Assembly: GCF_016745395.1 (NCBI RefSeq)
Contig: NZ_JAERVJ010000002.1
Span: forward strand, 124,001-188,000
From: Methylocystis sp. Sn-Cys
GTDB lineage: Bacteria > Pseudomonadota > Alphaproteobacteria > Rhizobiales > Beijerinckiaceae
Direction of reading: 5' to 3'
DNA: 64,000 bases
Notes under the pieces: model-generated
What the model saw: only the letters and a program-made list of their open reading frames with translations
The model's database searches: none
What the model was told of the DNA's origin: nothing
Program-made: the position numbers and the translations under genes
Part shown: positions 59,639 to 64,000 of the stretch, one piece after another
Layout of the letters: each line of letters begins with the position of its first letter
Numbering within the stretch: position 1 is the first letter of the stretch

Positions 59639-60721
59639 ATGCGAGAGCGTATCGACGAGATAGATTTTTGGCGCGGCATTGCGCTCGTCACCATCTTCAT
59701 CAACCACATTCCCGGCAACATCCTGGGAAATATCACACCCCGAAATTTCGGCTTTTCGGACTCTGCCGAGGCCTTCGTTTTTCTTTCCGGGGTCTCCGTC
59801 TCGCTGGCTTACGGAAACCGCTTCCAGTCCGCCGCGCTCTTCGGGGCCGCGTCCCTCGTCAAACGCGCTTTGCGCCTCTATGGGGTTCATCTGGTTCTGA
59901 CGATTGCCGCCCTGGCGCTTTTTGGGCTCGCGAGCGCGATCACCGGCCAGGATTCGCTTCTCGCGGAGCACGGACGCGGGACGCCATTCGCCGACCCGCT
60001 GCGGGGCGTGCTCGGGATTCTCACGCTCACCCATCAGATCGGCTATTTCAACATCCTTCCCCTCTACGTTGTTTTATTGTTCGCAGCCCCGGCATTGTTT
60101 GTCTTGGGGCTGCAAAATCGTTGGAAGATGCTCGCCGTGTCCGCCGCTTCCTACGCATTCGCGCGCTGGAGCGGGATCAACGCGCCCTCGTGGCCGGACG
60201 AGGGCTTTTGGTATTTCAACCCCTTCGCATGGCAATTGATGTTCGCGCTCGGCATGTTCTGCGGTTTCGGGGGAATTCGGCGCAGATTCACGGCGGAGCC
60301 GGTGACTTATAGACTGGCGCACAGCTTCACGCTGGGGGCGGCTCTCATCGTATCCAACTGCTTCGGCTTCGTTCCGGGCCTGGTCGATGCGGCGGGGGAG
60401 TATCTCGATTGGGACAAGACCCAGTTGGGGACCGTCCGCATCCTCGATTTCATGGCCCTTGCCTATGTGATCTATTGTTCGGGCTTCACCCAAAGGCTCC
60501 GGTCCGTCTCCCTTTATCCTGCGACATCCCTCATGGGGCGGCATGCTTTGCCTGTGTACTGCCTGGGTAGCGTGCTCAGCGCGGTCGGGCAAATCATCCG
60601 GGAGACATATACCGCGTCTCCTTTGTTCGACGTGGTCTTCGTCGCCGTGAGCCTGAAGGGGCTTCACGCCGTTGCGGCGCTTATCGATCGTCGAAAGGCG
60701 GCGCAGTTCGCCGTGGCCTAG
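59639..60721 (+). CDS. opgC: OpgC-like membrane acyltransferase
   Basis: OpgC adds succinyl groups to osmoregulated periplasmic glucans. The 360-residue protein has about ten membrane segments and the OpgC-type N-terminus: DEIDFWRGIALVTIFINHIP and GFSDSAEAFVFLSGVSVSLA. The GYFNILPLYVVLLFAAPALF and PVYCLGSVLSAVGQII segments fit. No opgG/opgH genes are near. A link with the two antiporters before it, in ion and osmotic balance, is inference. Confidence 0.88.
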   Translation: MRERIDEIDFWRGIALVTIFINHIPGNILGNITPRNFGFSDSAEAFVFLSGVSVSLAYGNRFQSAALFGAASLVKRALRLYGVHLVLTIAALALFGLASAITGQDSLLAEHGRGTPFADPLRGVLGILTLTHQIGYFNILPLYVVLLFAAPALFVLGLQNRWKMLAVSAASYAFARWSGINAPSWPDEGFWYFNPFAWQLMFALGMFCGFGGIRRRFTAEPVTYRLAHSFTLGAALIVSNCFGFVPGLVDAAGEYLDWDKTQLGTVRILDFMALAYVIYCSGFTQRLRSVSLYPATSLMGRHALPVYCLGSVLSAVGQIIRETYTASPLFDVVFVAVSLKGLHAVAALIDRRKAAQFAVA

Positions 60722-60820
60722 CGCGCTTTCCGCTCGCATGGAATCATGCGAGCGATGAGAAAGCGCGTAGATTTAAAAAGCTAAGGCGCATTCGTTTCGC
60801 GAAAAGAACGCGCTCTAGGC
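60719..60820. repeat. Rhizobiales-type palindromes (family E, copy 2)
   Basis: GCGCGCTTTCCGCTCGCATG and CATGCGAGCGATGAGAAAGC pair, followed by AAGGCGCATTCGTTTCGCGA and AAAAGAACGCGCTCTAG. Two loose stems lie end to end, between the convergent opgC and the hypothetical gene at 60815, and may stop transcription of both. Confidence 0.6.
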
Positions 60821-61309
60821 GCCGAGCGCCGAAGCGATCTCGGCCAGCGTCGCGCGCTCGCTGGCGCTGACTTGCTCGCCCCCGAAACCGAGAAATCCGC
60901 CCTCGGCGCTGGCTTCGGCGACAAGTCGCGCAATATGGCTGAGCCAGTTCTTGAACGGCCGCGCCTCCAACGGCGCCGTGGCGTCGAGGATTTTGGCCGT
61001 GCTGCGCAGCTCCTCCAGGGCGCGGATCTTGATGTCGTCGAGCGCGGCGCCCTGGATGATCTTCCTGACGCCCTCGCGGGCGGAAGTGCGGCCTTCCGGG
61101 GTGAAAAGATCGTCCACCACGGATTGGATCAATTCATCCGCGCCGCCGTCCGTCTTTGCGGCGGAGAGGGCCTCGGCGCTGGCCATGCCTTCCTTCAGCG
61201 CGCCGATGAAGCCGTTCGGGTCGGCGGCGCTGATGGCGAAACCGGCCAGGAGAGGCGCCTGAATGATCCTGTCCCACTGCTCGGCCGTGAAGCTGGATTT
61301 GTTCGCCAT
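60815..61309 (-). CDS. conserved hypothetical protein (helical)
   Basis: The 164-residue protein is mostly helical with the opening FTAEQWDRIIQAPLLAGFAI, then SAADPNGFIGALKEGMASAE and a C-terminal IARLVAEASAEGGFLGFGGE with VSASERATLAEIASALG. I know related proteins from alphaproteobacteria and cyanobacteria but no function. No signal peptide. It lies between opgC (convergent) and the divergent COQ10-like gene. Confidence 0.75.
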   Translation of the reverse strand: MANKSSFTAEQWDRIIQAPLLAGFAISAADPNGFIGALKEGMASAEALSAAKTDGGADELIQSVVDDLFTPEGRTSAREGVRKIIQGAALDDIKIRALEELRSTAKILDATAPLEARPFKNWLSHIARLVAEASAEGGFLGFGGEQVSASERATLAEIASALGA

Positions 61310-61419
61310 GGATTCCCCCCTGTGACAGGGAATAAGCTAGACCCTTTCCGTCGACCGTGCGAGAGGCGCTTGGTCGCGGCGTTCCATCGCGCGCGGAAAT
61401 GGCTTAAAAGCCCAGCCTC

Positions 61420-61890
61420 ATGAAAAGCTTTCGCACCCGCCGCCATGTGTCGCACAGCGCCGCCGATATGTTCGCGCTCGTCTGCGACGTCGACTCCTAT
61501 CCGCAGTTCGTGCCGCTCTGCGAGGGGCTGAAGGTGCGTAAGCGTGCAGAGATCGCGCCCGGGGTCGTCGAGCTCGTCGCTGAAATGCAGGTTGGCTTCA
61601 AGGCTGTCTGCGAGCGCTACACGAGCCGGGTGACCTGCGATTCCAACAAGCTGGAGGTGAGGGTCACCTATATCGACGGCCCGTTCCGCAAGCTCGACAA
61701 TCGCTGGTCTTTCCGCGACGAGGCGCCCGGGCCCGACGGGCGCCCGCGCTCCACCGTGGAATTTTTCATCGCCTATGAGTTCAAGAGCATGGCGCTCGGG
61801 CTTCTGATGGGCGCGATGTTCGACAAGGCTTTCCAGAAATATGCCGACGCTTTCGTGAGCCGGGCGGATGCGGTTTACCGGCGCAAATAG
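61420..61890 (+). CDS. RatA/COQ10-like START domain protein
   Basis: The 156-residue protein is a single START/COQ10 domain: HVSHSAADMFALVCDVDSYP, QFVPLCEGLKVRKR, YTSRVTCDSN, VEFFIAYEFKSMALGLLMGA and FDKAFQKYADAFVSRAD. In mitochondria and alphaproteobacteria this group binds coenzyme Q and aids its use in respiration; the RatA name comes from E. coli. Cytoplasmic. The stop is 3 bases before the convergent cinA-like stop. Confidence 0.9.
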   Translation: MKSFRTRRHVSHSAADMFALVCDVDSYPQFVPLCEGLKVRKRAEIAPGVVELVAEMQVGFKAVCERYTSRVTCDSNKLEVRVTYIDGPFRKLDNRWSFRDEAPGPDGRPRSTVEFFIAYEFKSMALGLLMGAMFDKAFQKYADAFVSRADAVYRRK

Positions 61891-61893
61891 GCG

Positions 61894-62388
61894 CTAATCG
61901 CCGAGCGCCGAAATCATGAGATCGAGCGCCTGATCGACCGCCGCCAGACGGATGTCGCGTCGGGGGAGGGGGCCGAAGCGCCGCTCCAAGGCCACGACCT
62001 CGCCGCCGCGCCTGGCGCAGGCGAAATGCACGAGGCCGACCGGCTTTTGGGGCGTGCCGCCGCCGGGCCCTGCGACGCCGGTAATGGCGACGGCGACGTC
62101 GGCGAGCGAGTGCTCGAGCGCGCCCCTTGCCATGGCCTGCGCGGTCTCGGCGCTGACGGCGCCATGCGCCGCGAGAATGGCGTCGGAGACGCCGAGCATG
62201 TCGATCTTGGCGGCGTTGGAATAAGTGACAAAACCGCGGTCGAAGACGTCTGACGCGCCGGGGACGTCGGTCAGCGCCGCCGAGACCAGCCCGCCCGTGC
62301 AGGATTCCGCCGTTGCGACGCGAAATCCGCGCTCTTTAGCTTTTACGATAAGCGTAATAGCTTTTACGTTAGATGTATTTTCTGCCAT
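61894..62388 (-). CDS. CinA-like nicotinamide-nucleotide amidohydrolase
   Basis: The 164-residue protein is the CinA C-terminal (PncC) domain alone: RVATAESCTGGLVSAALTDV, SDVFDRGFVTYSNAAKIDML, AVSAETAQAMARGAL and VAVAITGVAGPGGGTPQKPV. The enzyme deamidates NMN to nicotinic acid mononucleotide. The start is 3 bases after the arfB stop, and a weak AGGATTGAG lies inside arfB, so the two are coupled. Confidence 0.93.
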   Translation of the reverse strand: MAENTSNVKAITLIVKAKERGFRVATAESCTGGLVSAALTDVPGASDVFDRGFVTYSNAAKIDMLGVSDAILAAHGAVSAETAQAMARGALEHSLADVAVAITGVAGPGGGTPQKPVGLVHFACARRGGEVVALERRFGPLPRRDIRLAAVDQALDLMISALGD

Positions 62389-62391
62389 CGC

Positions 62392-62814
62392 TCAATCCTG
62401 CGCTGGTTTCGCCCGCATCGCCTTTACGTCGCCGCGCAGCTTCTTGCCTTCGAGCCGCCGCATCTTCGAGCCGAGCGTCGGCTTGGTCTTGCGCCTTGGC
62501 GGCGGAGGCGGCGCGGCGGCCTCGCGAATGAGGTCGATCAGCCGCTCCAGCGCATCGGCGCGGTTGCGCTCCTGCGTGCGATGGCGTTGCGCCTCGATGA
62601 TGATTTCGCCCTCTTTGGTGAGCCTGGAGCCGGCGAGCCGCGCCAGCCGCTGTTTTACGCCTTCCGGAAGGTTCGGCGACCGCCAAATGTCGAAGCGAAG
62701 CCGCACGGCGCTCTCGACCTTCTGGACATTTTGCCCGCCAGGGCCGGACGCCCGGAGGAACTCCAGCGAAATCTCGGAGTCGTCCAGAAAGATAGAAGGG
62801 GTGACGCGGATCAT
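62392..62814 (-). CDS. arfB: alternative ribosome-rescue factor (ArfB/YaeJ)
   Basis: ArfB frees stalled ribosomes by hydrolysing peptidyl-tRNA. The 140-residue protein has the catalytic GGQ in ASGPGGQNVQKVESAVRLRF and a basic C-terminal tail (RRKTKPTLGSKMRRLEGKKL), which enters the mRNA channel of empty ribosomes. Length fits. It is the first gene of the arfB-cinA pair on the minus strand. Confidence 0.95.
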   Translation of the reverse strand: MIRVTPSIFLDDSEISLEFLRASGPGGQNVQKVESAVRLRFDIWRSPNLPEGVKQRLARLAGSRLTKEGEIIIEAQRHRTQERNRADALERLIDLIREAAAPPPPPRRKTKPTLGSKMRRLEGKKLRGDVKAMRAKPAQD

Positions 62815-62900
62815 CGGGGCCGTCTCGACACGCCGGGCTTGTTCCGGCCTCTCTTAACGCGACCGCGTTCGGCGATTGTCAAGGCGCGTGGCGACGGAGG

Positions 62901-63068
62901 GCAGCCGCGTCATGCCCGCGCTTGTCGCGGGCATCCACGCCGAGACATTGCGACGTGCGGGGAGAAGAAGCGGCGTTATTCCGGCTCATGCTCTCAGCTT
63001 CCCGCGTTGGCGCGGCGTCATGGCCGCGACAAGCGCGGCCATGACGCCGCAACACGTCTGCTCGTTAA
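62901..63068 (-). repeat. composite palindromic repeat, copy 2 (family D)
   Basis: Read on the minus strand it repeats 67-233, from TTAACGAGCAGACG through CATGGCCGCGCTTGTCGCGG and AATAACGCCG to GCCCGCGACAAGCGCGGGC. Differences are scattered, as in an old copy. It fills the 62815-63136 gap together with short flanks; no gene is seen there. Confidence 0.75.
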
Positions 63069-63136
63069 CCCGAATTCGGAGCCCTGGCGACAGAGGGACG
63101 CACGCATGCGGCTCACAAGCATGCGGGTGAACGCAC

Positions 63137-64000
63137 CTACTGCCGACGCGCCGCCGACAAGGCTTGCTGGCCGGTGTGAGCCGGCAGGCGTGCGGCGGCC
63201 GTTCTGAAAAAAGTGGGACATTCGAACAGAAATTCGAACGGAGTGGCCAGGGTTGCTGTTCTAACAAATATGGAAACATGTACTGCGATGGCTGTGACAA
63301 TCAGCGCGATCACGCCCCCATCCACAATGAGGCCCGTCTTTAAAAGCGCGATGCGCGTCGCCGCCATCGGCAGGAAGAAGGCGAGATAGACGACCATCGA
63401 GCGCGCGCCCAGCCAAGCCAATGAGTGCAGCACATGGGCCTCCGCCAGCAACGCGGAGAAGGCGACGACCGCCGCCGCGCCGGCGAAGCCGAGAAGAAGC
63501 GAGACTGCGGGGAGGCCCGAATAGCCGCACCGCACGGCAAGTTCGTTTGTCACGCCCCAAAGGATGAGGGCTGGAATTGTCCGTCGCAGATTCGCGCGCG
63601 CAGCTTCGGCGAAAGCGAAAATTCGCGGCGCAAAATGATAGCCTGCATAAAAGTAGACGTAGCGTGCCGCGAATTCGTCAATCACGGTCGAATTCGTGGC
63701 GACATTCGCCATCTGAAGCGCGCTGGCGGCGGTCAGCACAGCGCAGGGCGGGGCGGGGCGCAGGAGCTTGGTGGTCACGAAGAAGACCATTGCGAAAGCA
63801 AGATCGCCCAAGATCGACAAGGGATCGCCGCCCGCGAGCAGCAGCTTTGGCGCGCCCTGGATCAGCGTCCACAGGACGAAGAAATAGGCGAAGTGCAGCA
63901 CCTTGCGATCGAGAAAGTCGGGCCAGGGCTTCTCGATCGTGCGCGCGAGAAAGAGGCCCGCGACCAGAAAGAAATCCGGTATGCGGAAGGGCCGCGCCCA
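63137..64000 (-). CDS. acyltransferase 3 family membrane protein, 5'-truncated by window end
   Basis: The frame runs on past a GTG at 63901 to the window edge without a stop, reading WARPFRIPDFFLVAGLFLAR at its visible start, which is the typical first-helix region of Acyltransf_3 (PF01757) proteins. It then shows FFVLWTLIQGAPKLLLAGGD, YAGYHFAPRIFAFAEAARA and SLAWLGARSMVVYLAFFLPM with further membrane helices. Members O-acylate surface polymers or act in glucan succinylation, as OpgC does. The N-terminal His region is outside the window. Confidence 0.82.
   Translation of the reverse strand, partial: WARPFRIPDFFLVAGLFLARTIEKPWPDFLDRKVLHFAYFFVLWTLIQGAPKLLLAGGDPLSILGDLAFAMVFFVTTKLLRPAPPCAVLTAASALQMANVATNSTVIDEFAARYVYFYAGYHFAPRIFAFAEAARANLRRTIPALILWGVTNELAVRCGYSGLPAVSLLLGFAGAAAVVAFSALLAEAHVLHSLAWLGARSMVVYLAFFLPMAATRIALLKTGLIVDGGVIALIVTAIAVHVSIFVRTATLATPFEFLFECPTFFRTAAARLPAHTGQQALSAARRQ

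Overview
This window looks like chromosome from a high-GC alphaproteobacterium of the Hyphomicrobiales (Rhizobiales). The signs are an alphaproteobacterial-type PyrE, an NDUFA4/NDUFS4-like complex I accessory protein, a COQ10/RatA-like START protein, an NDUFAF5-like methyltransferase, a DUF2865 protein, OpgC, a phasin, and short palindromic repeats typical of this order. A methylotroph or methanotroph-like relative (Methylocystis/Methylosinus/Beijerinckiaceae) is my guess from overall feel only; no methane or methanol oxidation gene is present. There is no prophage, CRISPR array, rRNA or intact transposon. Most genes are housekeeping or envelope genes in short operons.

Layout. 0.1-10 kb: an envelope dipeptidase, pyrE, a glutathione transferase, a JmjC-like oxygenase/FemAB-like acetyltransferase/DUF2165 operon, a patatin lipase, and a protein resembling the C-terminal body of the CCA-adding enzyme without its catalytic head. 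10-18 kb: a large Orn/Lys/Arg decarboxylase, then a locus with a DUF5132-like protein and an HMA_2-like protein converging on a SERCA-like P-type ATPase whose gene overlaps that of a divergent MetK. 18-20 kb: small ORFs, one AT-rich membrane-protein gene and tRNA-Leu. 20-31 kb: DedA/YqaA, DsbB-like, DUF4142, a Crp/Fnr regulator, an SGNH hydrolase, rlmN, a GT1 glycosyltransferase with a chagasin-like inhibitor, a small-protein cluster with a cold-shock protein, an SDR, a methyltransferase and an L,D-transpeptidase. 31-41 kb: YbjN-proC, a TetR-like regulator, an OmpR/EnvZ-like pair, MarR, ilvE, two secreted Gly/Tyr-rich proteins, a class III aminotransferase, a double cold-shock-domain protein and DUF192. 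41-49 kb: three tRNAs (Pro-UGG, Arg-UCU, Arg-UCG), the complex I accessory protein, DUF2865, NUDIX, metC, an orphan amino-acid-binding protein with DUF817, DUF2478, and a VWA/J-domain pair. 49-57 kb: a D,D-carboxypeptidase with SPOR domain, a phasin with a PhaR-like promoter, dnaE, a small membrane protein and lipA. 57-64 kb: CPA1 and CaCA antiporters, opgC, a conserved hypothetical, a COQ10-like protein, arfB-cinA, and an acyltransferase cut by the window end.

The intergenic DNA is rich in palindromic repeats. A GGACC-flanked hairpin-pair family occurs six times, with base changes that keep the arms paired. An 'ATTGCGAG...GAAGCAATCCAG' family occurs at least six times. A ~167-bp composite element sits near both window ends in opposite orientation. 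The most interesting loci to me are the P-type ATPase/divergent MetK/HMA_2/DUF5132 locus, the headless CCA-like protein, the two tRNA-Arg genes that differ mainly by an anticodon switch, and the repeat families.
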